A stretch of DNA of 20,011 nt from JBBSHJ01 sp038253135 (GTDB taxonomy: Bacteria; Actinomycetota; Actinomycetes; Mycobacteriales; QHCD01). Of the stretch, positions 1 through 5,942 are shown in pieces (the first letter of the stretch is position 1; each line of letters opens with the position of its first letter). The position numbers and the translations under genes are program-made. The notes under the pieces are model-generated. The model was not told where the DNA came from and searched no databases. It was given only the letters and a program-made list of their open reading frames with translations. The stretch lies in contig JBBSHJ010000059.1 in assembly GCA_038253135.1 (NCBI GenBank), forward strand, positions 1 to 20,011, in the 5' to 3' direction.

Positions 1-655
1 CGATACCCACACCCCTCGAGACCAGTGCCGTCACCACTTCCGGTGTGAAGGGCCGCGCCGCGCTCGACATCTCGGCGCTGCCCGGCCGGTTACCGAAAAC
101 CGTTTGGTACGCCGCCAGCGGATAGCGCCGGTCAAGATATCCGTAGGCGATCGGGCGGCCGATCCGCGCAAGGAGGTCCCGCAGCGGCATCGGCCCGTGA
201 TAGCGCGCCCGCCAGAGCCGGTTGCCGAGGCCGGTGGGTGAGGACGATCGTCGTGGGTACGGCGCGAGGATCGTCAGGCCGGCGCTATCGCCGAAGCGGA
301 TGTGCTGACCGTCGCGGCCGTCCAGCACGGCCCGCGCCGCGTCCGGTGCGCATCGGATTTCGACCACCCAGTCGCTATCGCCGAGGTGGGCGGCGACGTG
401 CAGGACGACCGGCCGGCCGTCGAGCTCTGCGTCGCATTGCGCGGCGACGGTGGCCGAATTGTTGACGACCAGCAGATCACCGGGATCGAGAAAGGCCGGC
501 AGGTCACGGAAGCGCGCGTGCGTGATGCCCGACCCGTGCGCGACGAGCAGCCGTACGGCGTCCCGGTCGACGCCCCGCCACTCGGCCGGTCGGTGCGCGG
601 TCGCGACGGCCGGCTCCGGAAAGACGGTGGTCGGAGCCGTCGCGATCCGGGTCAC
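1..655 (-). CDS. QueA-like S-adenosylmethionine:tRNA ribosyltransferase-isomerase family protein (partial, C-terminus off the left edge)
   Basis: True QueA transfers and isomerises the ribosyl moiety of AdoMet onto preQ1-tRNA to make epoxyqueuosine. The reading frame runs from a GTG at 655 to the window edge, giving the first 218 residues. Family landmarks are WRGVDRDAVRLLV near the N-terminus, the DPGDLLVVNNSATV stretch, RARYHGPMPLRDLL, and YQTVFGNRPGSAEMSSAARPFT, which corresponds to the QueA YQTVYA..PGSVAAPTAGLHF region. The last motif differs from classical QueA (ARPFT in place of GLHF), as I recall for an actinobacterial QueA-like branch. The GTG overlaps the TGA of the upstream dehydrogenase (GTGA), so the two genes are probably translationally coupled. 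Family membership is clear. A queuosine role is doubtful, because the pathway is largely missing in actinobacteria and no other queuosine gene is seen here. Confidence 0.85.
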   Translation of the reverse strand, partial: MTRIATAPTTVFPEPAVATAHRPAEWRGVDRDAVRLLVAHGSGITHARFRDLPAFLDPGDLLVVNNSATVAAQCDAELDGRPVVLHVAAHLGDSDWVVEIRCAPDAARAVLDGRDGQHIRFGDSAGLTILAPYPRRSSSPTGLGNRLWRARYHGPMPLRDLLARIGRPIAYGYLDRRYPLAAYQTVFGNRPGSAEMSSAARPFTPEVVTALVSRGVGI

Positions 656-1347
656 GACGCCGCCTCGGCCGGCACCGCGAAATCGCTGCTCCGGTAGCGG
701 CCGCTCGGGGGCCGCGCGTCGAGCAACCGAAGAAATGCCGGTACGACGCTTGCCGGGGAGGGACGGTCGGAGATGTCCGCGCCAGGAAAGGCGTCCTGAT
801 GCATTTGCGTGCGCATATCGCCCGGATCGACGGCGTACCAGCGGATCGCGCGATTCTCCGCCGCCAGGGTTGCGGTCAGGTGATCCAGCGCCGCCTTGGT
901 CGCGCCGTAGCCACCCCACGTCTCGTAGTGGGCGACCGCGGCGTCGGAGGAGATGTTGACGACCGCGGCATCCTCGGCGAGGTAGGCCGCCAGCGCCTGG
1001 ATCAGCGTGACCGGGCCGACGACATTGGTCTCCCACAGCAAGCGCAGCTCGGCCGGCGTCAGGTCGAGGACGGGCGGCAGCGGCGAGCGGCCGAGGGTGC
1101 TGGCGTTGTTGACGAGCAGGTCCAGGGGCGCCCCATCGGCGACGGCGTTCCGGAGCGCGGCGCGATGATCAGCGTCGGTGACGTCTCCGGCGACCGGGAG
1201 CAGGCGGCCGGCGGACCGGTCGGGATTGCGAGCCAATTCGACGGCATGTCGAGCGGTGACGATGACGTCCCAGCCGCGGTCGGCCAGCCCGGCCGCGAAT
1301 GCGCGGCCGAGCCCGGCCGATCCACCGGTGATGAGTGCACGTGACAT
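652..1347 (-). CDS. Short-chain dehydrogenase/reductase (SDR) family oxidoreductase
   Basis: This is a 231-residue classical SDR expected to use NAD(P)(H) on an unknown carbonyl or hydroxyl substrate in the cytoplasm. The cofactor motif TGGSAGLG is at residues 7-14, DVTD is near 55, the NNAS motif (classical NNAG) near 80, a serine pair NISS near 133, and the catalytic YGATK at 147-151. An upstream in-frame start exists at 1401, but ATG 1347 is preferred. It gives the usual SDR N-terminus (MSRALITGG) and is preceded by a good AGGGAG ribosome-binding site. The longer form would also start inside the MerR-type operator. The stop overlaps the GTG of the QueA-like gene by four bases. The operator and promoter just upstream suggest induction by a MerR/SoxR-class regulator, which is not encoded nearby. 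Confidence 0.9.
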   Translation of the reverse strand: MSRALITGGSAGLGRAFAAGLADRGWDVIVTARHAVELARNPDRSAGRLLPVAGDVTDADHRAALRNAVADGAPLDLLVNNASTLGRSPLPPVLDLTPAELRLLWETNVVGPVTLIQALAAYLAEDAAVVNISSDAAVAHYETWGGYGATKAALDHLTATLAAENRAIRWYAVDPGDMRTQMHQDAFPGADISDRPSPASVVPAFLRLLDARPPSGRYRSSDFAVPAEAAS

Positions 1348-1386
1348 GTTGTCTCCCTGGCAGGCGGAAAGAAGGTGGCAACCGCC

Positions 1387-1417
1387 AGGATCAGACCTCA
1401 AGGTATATTGAGGTCAA
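1387..1417 (-). promoter_or_regulatory. MerR/SoxR-type promoter-operator of the SDR / QueA-like unit
   Basis: A perfect inverted repeat, GACCTCAA-6 nt-TTGAGGTC, occupies 1394-1415. Its 18-bp core CCTCAAGGTATATTGAGG matches the E. coli SoxR box CCTCAAGTTAACTTGAGG at 15 of 18 positions. On the minus strand a -35 TTGACC (1417-1412) overlaps one arm. A -10-like GATCCT (1392-1387) follows after a 19-bp spacer, the over-long spacing typical of MerR-family activated promoters. The transcript would lead into the SDR gene at 1347. The palindrome is directly visible; identity of the regulator is inferred. Confidence 0.7.
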
Positions 1418-1477
1418 GGGAGTTCGCTGTCAGCGATCGAGGTGCGCCGGCGCAGCCGCCTCGAGAGGACCGTCCGG

Positions 1478-2113
1478 TCACCGGGCTCGCATCGTCCGCC
1501 GGATGGCGGCCGCGACCTGAGAGAGCACGCTGTCGGTCGGGTAGGCCGACGGCACGACAACTCGCACATAGACCTCCCGGTCGACGGCGGTCCAGGTCGC
1601 CGTCGGCGCGGTCGGCGAGGCGCCGGCCGGCGTGAACCACGTGACCTGTGCGATGTCGAAGACCTGGGATGTCCGAGTGAATCCGGCCGGCTTGGGCACC
1701 CCGCACTGCAGGATGATCGGCGGTTGCCCCCAGGCGACGGCGTACTCCGACTCGGCGCCCGTGACCGGGCGGCGCGGCTGCCCGACCATCTTGCCGGGCA
1801 GCTCCGTGAGCATCGCCGGGCACGCGCGATCGGCTGCCGCGGTCCGCGGCACGGGAGCGACCGAGACGGGCGAGCCGGTGGGAATCGCCGGCTGCGAGGA
1901 CGGCGCCGCTCTGTCCGGCGTCGACGTCGAATGGTCGGCCACCAGAAAAAGGACGACGGCCACGACCACGGCGACGGGCACGGCGACCGCGGTGGCGATC
2001 AGCCCGGCCCGGCGATTCGATGCGGGCGATCGGTCGGGTACGTCGTTCAGCGAGCTGCGCCGATCAGAGGTGGACGACCGGGCAGGTGAGTGTCCGGGTG
2101 ATGCCGCTGACAC
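1478..2113 (-). CDS. DUF3515 family membrane-anchored protein
   Basis: The C-terminal part carries the DUF3515 pattern: CPAMLTELPGKM, then AVAWGQPPIILQCGV, then a WFTP and EVYVRVVVP segment before the stop. A single hydrophobic segment (about residues 36-59 with this start) would anchor it in the cytoplasmic membrane, with most of the protein outside and two conserved cysteines. Function of the family is unknown. In actinobacteria it commonly lies between ddl and the Lrp-type/thiL genes, and the latter two are present here. The start is uncertain: no ATG, GTG or TTG lies close to the expected N-terminus. I chose GTG 2113, which overlaps the upstream gene by about 50 bases; ATG 2149 is an alternative, and both lack a clear ribosome-binding site. 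Confidence 0.75.
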   Translation of the reverse strand: MSAASPGHSPARSSTSDRRSSLNDVPDRSPASNRRAGLIATAVAVPVAVVVAVVLFLVADHSTSTPDRAAPSSQPAIPTGSPVSVAPVPRTAAADRACPAMLTELPGKMVGQPRRPVTGAESEYAVAWGQPPIILQCGVPKPAGFTRTSQVFDIAQVTWFTPAGASPTAPTATWTAVDREVYVRVVVPSAYPTDSVLSQVAAAIRRTMRAR

Positions 2114-2297
2114 TCTGCACGCGGGCGACCACGAGCTTGCCGAGCTCATCGACGTTGCGGGCCTCGGCGCGCACGATGACGTCGTACGGCCCGGTGACGT
2201 CCTCGGCCACCGTGACACCCTTGATCGAGGCGATCTCCGACGCCACCGCGGCCGCCTTGCCGACCTCGGTCTGGATGAGGATGTACGCGTTGACCAC
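2064..2297 (-). CDS. Stand-alone Lrp/AsnC-type ligand-binding (RAM) domain protein
   Basis: This 77-residue protein consists only of the C-terminal effector-binding domain of Lrp/AsnC regulators and has no helix-turn-helix. Recognisable are the first strand VNAYILIQTEVG, the helix AAAVASEIASI, the turn VTGPYDVIVRAEARNVDELGKLV, and the closing SVSGITRTLTCPVVHL. Such single-domain proteins form oligomers that bind small effectors such as amino acids; without a DNA-binding domain it may modulate a partner protein. GTG 2297 is taken as the start because it gives the canonical N-terminus, with an AAGGG weak ribosome-binding site upstream. It is divergent from thiL, its usual actinobacterial neighbour, and its 3' end overlaps the DUF3515 gene. 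Confidence 0.85.
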   Translation of the reverse strand: MVNAYILIQTEVGKAAAVASEIASIKGVTVAEDVTGPYDVIVRAEARNVDELGKLVVARVQSVSGITRTLTCPVVHL

Positions 2298-2342
2298 GGC
2301 GAGCCCTTTCGTCGTCGGGGCGGGGAACCTATAGGAACTTAC

Positions 2343-2357
2343 CGCACGCATCGTGCG
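2343..2357. promoter_or_regulatory. 15-bp palindrome in the divergent Lrp-type / thiL intergenic region
   Basis: CGCACG-CAT-CGTGCG is a perfect 6-bp inverted repeat with a 3-nt spacer, placed between the two divergent starts. A second short palindrome, CCTATAGG, lies about 10 bp to the left and could supply a -10 element (TATAGG) on the minus strand. The symmetry is visible; regulator binding is only a guess, and no convincing -35 was found. Confidence 0.3.
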
Positions 2358-2405
2358 AGCCCAGATGCGTCGGTACGCCGTCCGCGCAGCCATGAGGAGG
2401 CAGCC

Positions 2406-3380
2406 ATCGCCGCCGAAGAGAAAGCCCAGGTAACGGTTGGGGAGATTGGCGAGTTCGGCCTGATCGACCGGATCGTCACCCGGCTCGGCTCGGCGGCCGC
2501 GCCGGGGGACGCGATCGCACTCGGGCCGGGCGATGACGCCGCCGTCGTCCGCACGTCGGACGGCCGGCTGGTCGCCTCGACCGACATCCTCGTCGAGGGC
2601 CGGCACTTCCGGCGGGACTGGTCCAGCGGTGAGGACGTCGGCCACAAGGCCGCGGCCCAAGCCATGGCGGACATCGTGGCGATGGGCGGCGTACCCACGG
2701 CGCTGCTCGTTGCGCTCGCCTGCCCTCCGGACCTGCCCGCGACGTGGGTGGACGAGCTGTGCACCGGGCTCGCCGCGGAGGCGGAGACCGCCGGCGCGGC
2801 CGTGGTCGGCGGGGATGTAGTCGCGTCGGAGACGCTGACGGTCGCCATGACCGCCCTCGGCGACATGCGCGGGCGCAACCCGATCACCCGAGCGGGGGCG
2901 CAGCCCGGCGACATCGTGGCCGTGGCCGGGCGGCTCGGCTGGTCCGCGGCCGGCCAGGCCATCCTGAGCCGCGGGTTCCGGTCGCCGGCGGTCGTGGTCA
3001 ATGCCCACCGCCGCCCGCAGCCGCCGTACGACGCCGGGCCGCAGGCCGCCCTGCTCGGGGCGCATGCCATGTGCGACGTCAGTGACGGGCTCATCCAGGA
3101 CCTGGAGCACATCGCCCGGGCCAGCGGCGTGACCATCGCCCTTGACCGCGCGGCGATCGAGGTCGCCCCGCGCCTGCAGGAGATTGCCGGTGCCTTCGGC
3201 GCCGACCCCGCCGGTTGGGTCCTCGACGGCGGGGAGGACCACGCGCTGGTCGCCGCCTTCGCCGAGGACGTGTCGTTGCCGGCCGAGTGGAGGCCGGTCG
3301 GTCGAATCCAATCCGGCCCGCCCGTCGTGTTGCTGGACGGGACACCCCGGGAGGGGGCAGGATTCGACCACTTCACGTAG
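2406..3380 (+). CDS. thiL: Thiamine-monophosphate kinase
   Basis: ThiL phosphorylates thiamine monophosphate to the active cofactor thiamine diphosphate, using ATP, in the cytoplasm. The 324-residue product has the family's usual length and motifs: VGEIGEFGLIDRI at the N-terminus, GPGDDAAVV, STDILVEGRHF, the helix KAAAQAMADIVAMGG, DVSDGLIQDLEHIA, and LDGGEDHALVAAF. The start is remarkable. No ATG, GTG or TTG occurs in frame between about 2070 and the conserved body. A perfect AGGAGG (2395-2400) sits five bases before an ATC at 2406, the same spacing as the AGGAGG-ATG of the next gene. I therefore take ATC as the start. The ATG at 2392 is out of frame and hits a stop at 2431. Identity is near certain; the start is inferred. 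Confidence 0.93.
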   Translation: MAAEEKAQVTVGEIGEFGLIDRIVTRLGSAAAPGDAIALGPGDDAAVVRTSDGRLVASTDILVEGRHFRRDWSSGEDVGHKAAAQAMADIVAMGGVPTALLVALACPPDLPATWVDELCTGLAAEAETAGAAVVGGDVVASETLTVAMTALGDMRGRNPITRAGAQPGDIVAVAGRLGWSAAGQAILSRGFRSPAVVVNAHRRPQPPYDAGPQAALLGAHAMCDVSDGLIQDLEHIARASGVTIALDRAAIEVAPRLQEIAGAFGADPAGWVLDGGEDHALVAAFAEDVSLPAEWRPVGRIQSGPPVVLLDGTPREGAGFDHFT

Positions 3381-3460
3381 GCATTTTCACAGGAGGCATT
3401 TCACAGGAGGCATTACCGGGGGCATTTCACCCGGAGCGTTTCACCGCGTATTTCACAGGG
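3371..3460 (+). repeat. Degenerate tandem repeat, about 13-15 bp units, at the thiL 3' end
   Basis: Units built on (GGC)ATTTCAC followed by AGGAGG or a variant recur from the thiL stop region: CTTCACGTAGG, TTTTCACAGGAGG, TTTCACAGGAGG, a diverged ATTACCGGGGG, TTTCACCCGGAG, TTTCACCGCG and TTTCACAGGGG. The first two central units are almost identical; later ones decay. The first copy covers the thiL TAG. Nothing suggests that this region is translated, although two copies carry perfect AGGAGG sequences. Confidence 0.75.
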
Positions 3461-3576
3461 GACTGCAGAGCGCACCGTGCGCGAACCGTGGCGACCGGCC
3501 GCCCCCGATGTGGGCCTGATTCAGTCTCGATCCGCAGGTCGGACAGCTGGCGAGCAAGACCGGCGAGGAGGCAGTG

Positions 3577-4203
3577 ATGGGCGTCATCACCATCTCCGCG
3601 GCGTACGCCGCAGGTGGCAGCGAGATCGGACCCGCGGTCGCGCACGACCTGGGCGTTCAGTTCTACGACCGGGCCATTTCCCAGGAGGTCGCCGCCAAGC
3701 TCGGCGTCACCGAGGCCGACGTCGAGCAGCGGGAAGGGCGCAACGAGGGTCGCTTCTGGCGGCTGCTGGCGTCGATGGCCATCGTGCCAGACCCCACGGG
3801 GGCAAATCCCTTGGCCGGCAGCGGTTTCGGCGACGAGAGGGAGTATCGCGTCGAGACCGAGCGGGTGCTTCGCCAGATCGCTTCGGCCGGCGGCGTGGTC
3901 CTCGGCCGCGCTGCGGCGGTCGTGCTGGCCGACCACCCGGACGCCCTGCACGTGCGTCTGACGGCTCCCAAGAGATGGCGGATCGCCGAGCACGCGCGGA
4001 TCGAGGGGATCCCTGGCGAGCAGGCGAAACGCGACGTCGAGCAGAACGACCGCGCCCGGGAGGGCTACGTCAAGCAGCTCTACCGGGCCGACCCCAGGGA
4101 CCCGAAGCACTATCACCTCGTGATCGACACCGGAGCCTTTTCCTGGCCCGCGGCAACCGAGCTGATCGTGCAGGCCGCCCGGCACAAGGGGATAGCCGGC
4201 TAA
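3577..4203 (+). CDS. Cytidylate kinase-like family protein
   Basis: The 208-residue protein belongs to the cytidylate-kinase-like P-loop family. Its N-terminus ITISAAYAAGGSEIGPAVAHDLGVQFYDRAI matches the family pattern (ISREYGSGGREIA..LA..LG..FYDR), with the first glycines of the loop replaced by AA. Later family features are the REGRNEGRFW segment, GGVVLGRAAAVVLADHPDALHVRLTAP, the lid-like region RDVEQNDRAREGYVKQLYR, and YHLVIDTGAFSW. The substrate is not known; the family is distinct from true Cmk. ATG 3577 is chosen over the adjacent GTG 3574 because AGGAGG (3566-3571) is then five bases away. Its TAA overlaps, tail to tail, the TAG of the opposite-strand membrane protein gene. Confidence 0.85.
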   Translation: MGVITISAAYAAGGSEIGPAVAHDLGVQFYDRAISQEVAAKLGVTEADVEQREGRNEGRFWRLLASMAIVPDPTGANPLAGSGFGDEREYRVETERVLRQIASAGGVVLGRAAAVVLADHPDALHVRLTAPKRWRIAEHARIEGIPGEQAKRDVEQNDRAREGYVKQLYRADPRDPKHYHLVIDTGAFSWPAATELIVQAARHKGIAG

Positions 4204-5438
4204 CCAATTGGCACTCGGCCCTGTGTCACCAGGACATCGACGTTGGGTGGCAGCGGGCGCGAGGATGCCACGCGCACCAGGTTTCTCTGCGCCGTGTCCC
4301 ACAGCGCTACGACACCGGGCCGATCATCGCCGGGCACTCCGATCACCAGGACCCGCCCGGACCAGAACATCGAGGCCTGCCGATTCGGCGCGAGACCGAT
4401 CCCGGGTATCCGGGTGACCCGCTTCGTGGTCAGGTCGATCGCGTACACCTTGCCGACCGATCTGAGCCCGCTCCCGGGCGGTACGCCGTACGTTCCGACC
4501 GACAACCGCTTCCCGTCCGCCGACAGCGCGCCGTAGCACGGGAGGTCGCCCGCCGAGGGCCTGGCGATGCGCGACCGGCGTCCGCTGTCGGTGTCCAACA
4601 CGTTGACGGTGCCCGACAGGCTGGTCCAGGCGATCGTGTGATCGCCCGCCGCGAGCGGGCAATACACGTCGGGAATGACGAGGTCGTCCGCGTGGCGGTT
4701 CGGGTCGCGGATGACGAGACGGCCGATCGACTGTCCGTCCCTGGTCTCGCCGTACCTGCCGGTCGTGGAGATCTCGAGCCGGTCTCGGGTCGCTCCAACC
4801 GGCTGCTGCCCGGCATAGAGATCGACGCGAAATCCGATCGTCCCGTCCGCCCGCACCGCAACCGCGCCCGCGCGGGCGACCGTCCTTGCCAGCCAGGTCG
4901 CGGCGGGTGGGCCGATGATGCCGTCGGCCATCCCGAGCGCGACCGGACGGTGCCGTCCATCGGCGAAGTACGCCGTGCCGCTCCCCGAGGACGTGCCGAC
5001 GAGCAACCAACCGGTCGCGATGCGGCGTACGGCGACGATGTACGAGTCGGGCTCCGGCAGGGCCGGCCCGTTCGTGACGCGGCCGGTGGCGGCGTCAATG
5101 AGGGTGACCGACCTGTGCGCCGCCACCCCGATGAGCAGGCCCGCCGGCCCGTGGCCGGCGGGCGCCTGGACATATGACCGGCAGTTCGTGCCGCACGCGG
5201 CGCCGGCGGCCGGGCTGCGCAGCGGCAGGTCCGGTTTCGGCGCGGGCACGACCGCGCTCGAACCCTGGGTGGGCGATGGCGGAGCCGCGCGGTGCTCGTG
5301 CCGGCCGCCCTTGACGATGGCTGCTGCGATCAGCCCGCCGATGGCCGCGGCGGCGGCCAGGTAGAGCAACCACTGGCGGGCCGGACGTCCCGGTCCCGGT
5401 CCGGAATCGAGGATCTCGACGGAAGGCGGTTCCGACAC
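4200..5438 (-). CDS. Membrane-anchored protein of unknown function, possible beta-propeller-like ectodomain
   Basis: I do not recognise a named family. The 412-residue protein has a short proline- and glycine-rich cytoplasmic N-terminus, one transmembrane helix at about residues 23-42 (rich in A, L, I and G), a proline-rich linker with C82 and C86, and a long extracytoplasmic domain. That domain repeats short beta-strand segments ending in D-G-R/T turns (for example VTLIDAATGRV, NVLDTDSGRR, YAIDLTTKRV, VALWDTAQRN), a pattern seen in WD40/PQQ-like propellers. The GTG start follows a GATAAT -10-like box by six bases, so the mRNA may be leaderless. It lies 36 bases downstream of rpmB on the same strand and converges with the cytidylate-kinase-like gene. 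Confidence 0.75.
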   Translation of the reverse strand: MSEPPSVEILDSGPGPGRPARQWLLYLAAAAAIGGLIAAAIVKGGRHEHRAAPPSPTQGSSAVVPAPKPDLPLRSPAAGAACGTNCRSYVQAPAGHGPAGLLIGVAAHRSVTLIDAATGRVTNGPALPEPDSYIVAVRRIATGWLLVGTSSGSGTAYFADGRHRPVALGMADGIIGPPAATWLARTVARAGAVAVRADGTIGFRVDLYAGQQPVGATRDRLEISTTGRYGETRDGQSIGRLVIRDPNRHADDLVIPDVYCPLAAGDHTIAWTSLSGTVNVLDTDSGRRSRIARPSAGDLPCYGALSADGKRLSVGTYGVPPGSGLRSVGKVYAIDLTTKRVTRIPGIGLAPNRQASMFWSGRVLVIGVPGDDRPGVVALWDTAQRNLVRVASSRPLPPNVDVLVTQGRVPIG

Positions 5439-5444
5439 CGCCTG

Positions 5445-5450
5445 ATTATC
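5445..5450 (-). promoter_or_regulatory. Possible -10 box for a leaderless transcript of the membrane protein gene
   Basis: GATAAT (5 of 6 matches to TATAAT) ends six bases before the GTG at 5438, placing a start point at or next to the first base of the start codon. Leaderless mRNAs of this layout are common in actinobacteria. No -35 is apparent. Confidence 0.4.
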
Positions 5451-5474
5451 GCTCTAGGGAGTCACCGGAGGTGA

Positions 5475-5690
5475 TTAGCGGGTGACCTTGCCGGCCTTGA
5501 GGCATGATGTGCACACCGAGACGCGGCGCCGGGTGCCAGGAGCGACCTGCGCCCGGACGGTCTGGATGTTCGGGTTCCAACGGCGCTTCGACCGGCTCTT
5601 GACGATCCGGACCTGCGCATTCTTGCCGAGCCGGGACACGCGGTGCCCGAAGCTCGGAGCCTTGCCACAGACCTCGCAGGTGCTGGCCAC
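5475..5690 (-). CDS. rpmB: 50S ribosomal protein L28
   Basis: The product is a basic protein of the large ribosomal subunit. Landmarks are STCEVCGKAPSFGHRVS, SKRRWNPNIQTVRAQV and the conserved C-terminus RRVSVCTSCLKAGKVTR. Two CxxC pairs (CEVC and CTSC) mark the zinc-binding form. The stretch between FGHRVS and KRRWNPN is about nine residues longer than in the L28 forms I remember, which may be a lineage trait. GTG 5690 gives the usual N-terminus (VASTCEVCGK); GTG 5705 is a possible five-residue-longer start. It lies on the strand opposite recG, an arrangement seen in other actinobacteria, but the DAK2-domain gene usually found between rpmB and recG is absent. Confidence 0.92.
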   Translation of the reverse strand: MASTCEVCGKAPSFGHRVSRLGKNAQVRIVKSRSKRRWNPNIQTVRAQVAPGTRRRVSVCTSCLKAGKVTR

Positions 5691-5705
5691 GGAACTCAAC
5701 TCCAC

Positions 5706-5928
5706 TTAACCGGCCCGGCGCGGCCGGACGACATCGACACAACAGGGACATTCACGGGCGGCGCGCCGAAGGACCCACTCTGGAGTAGATCGTCCCGAGT
5801 ACGTCGTCCGGTGCGGCACGACAGCAGGCCTCGGCGAAGCGAGACGCCGATTGAGTGTAACGGCAGCCGTCGGGTTCGACCAAAGCGAGTCGGCGAGGAG
5901 GGTACGGCGCGTCGTCGGCGCGCGCGGA
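5706..5928. other. Non-coding divergent region between rpmB and recG
   Basis: About 220 bases with no convincing gene. It must contain the promoter of rpmB (minus strand), which I could not pinpoint, and upstream sequence for recG. No remnant of a DAK2-domain gene could be recognised by eye. Confidence 0.5.
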
Positions 5929-5934
5929 TACGCT
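5929..5934 (+). promoter_or_regulatory. Possible -10 box for recG
   Basis: TACGCT fits the actinobacterial TANNNT -10 pattern. It ends eight bases before the recG ATG, so the predicted transcript would have a leader of only 0-2 bases. There is no ribosome-binding site before the ATG, which fits a leaderless mRNA. No -35 was found. Confidence 0.35.
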
Positions 5935-5942
5935 CGCGGCAA

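Noticed and set aside
1443..1454. 12-bp perfect palindrome TGCGCCGGCGCA after the DUF3515 gene
   Set aside because: Short pure-GC palindromes are frequent at this base composition; no loop or T-tract supports a terminator.
1632..2405. N-terminal extension of thiL to upstream canonical starts
   Set aside because: It would run through the Lrp-type and DUF3515 genes on the other strand and shows no conserved sequence.
2064..3371. Long minus-strand open frame opposite thiL
   Set aside because: Only its last 77 codons (the Lrp-type domain) are real; the rest is a high-GC shadow of thiL.
5462..5474. TCACC-GGA-GGTGA hairpin just after the rpmB stop as a terminator
   Set aside because: Only five pairs with a three-base loop and no T-tract.
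5691..5705. Longer rpmB start at GTG 5705
   Set aside because: GTG 5690 gives the usual L28 N-terminus; the longer form adds five unconserved residues, though it is not excluded.
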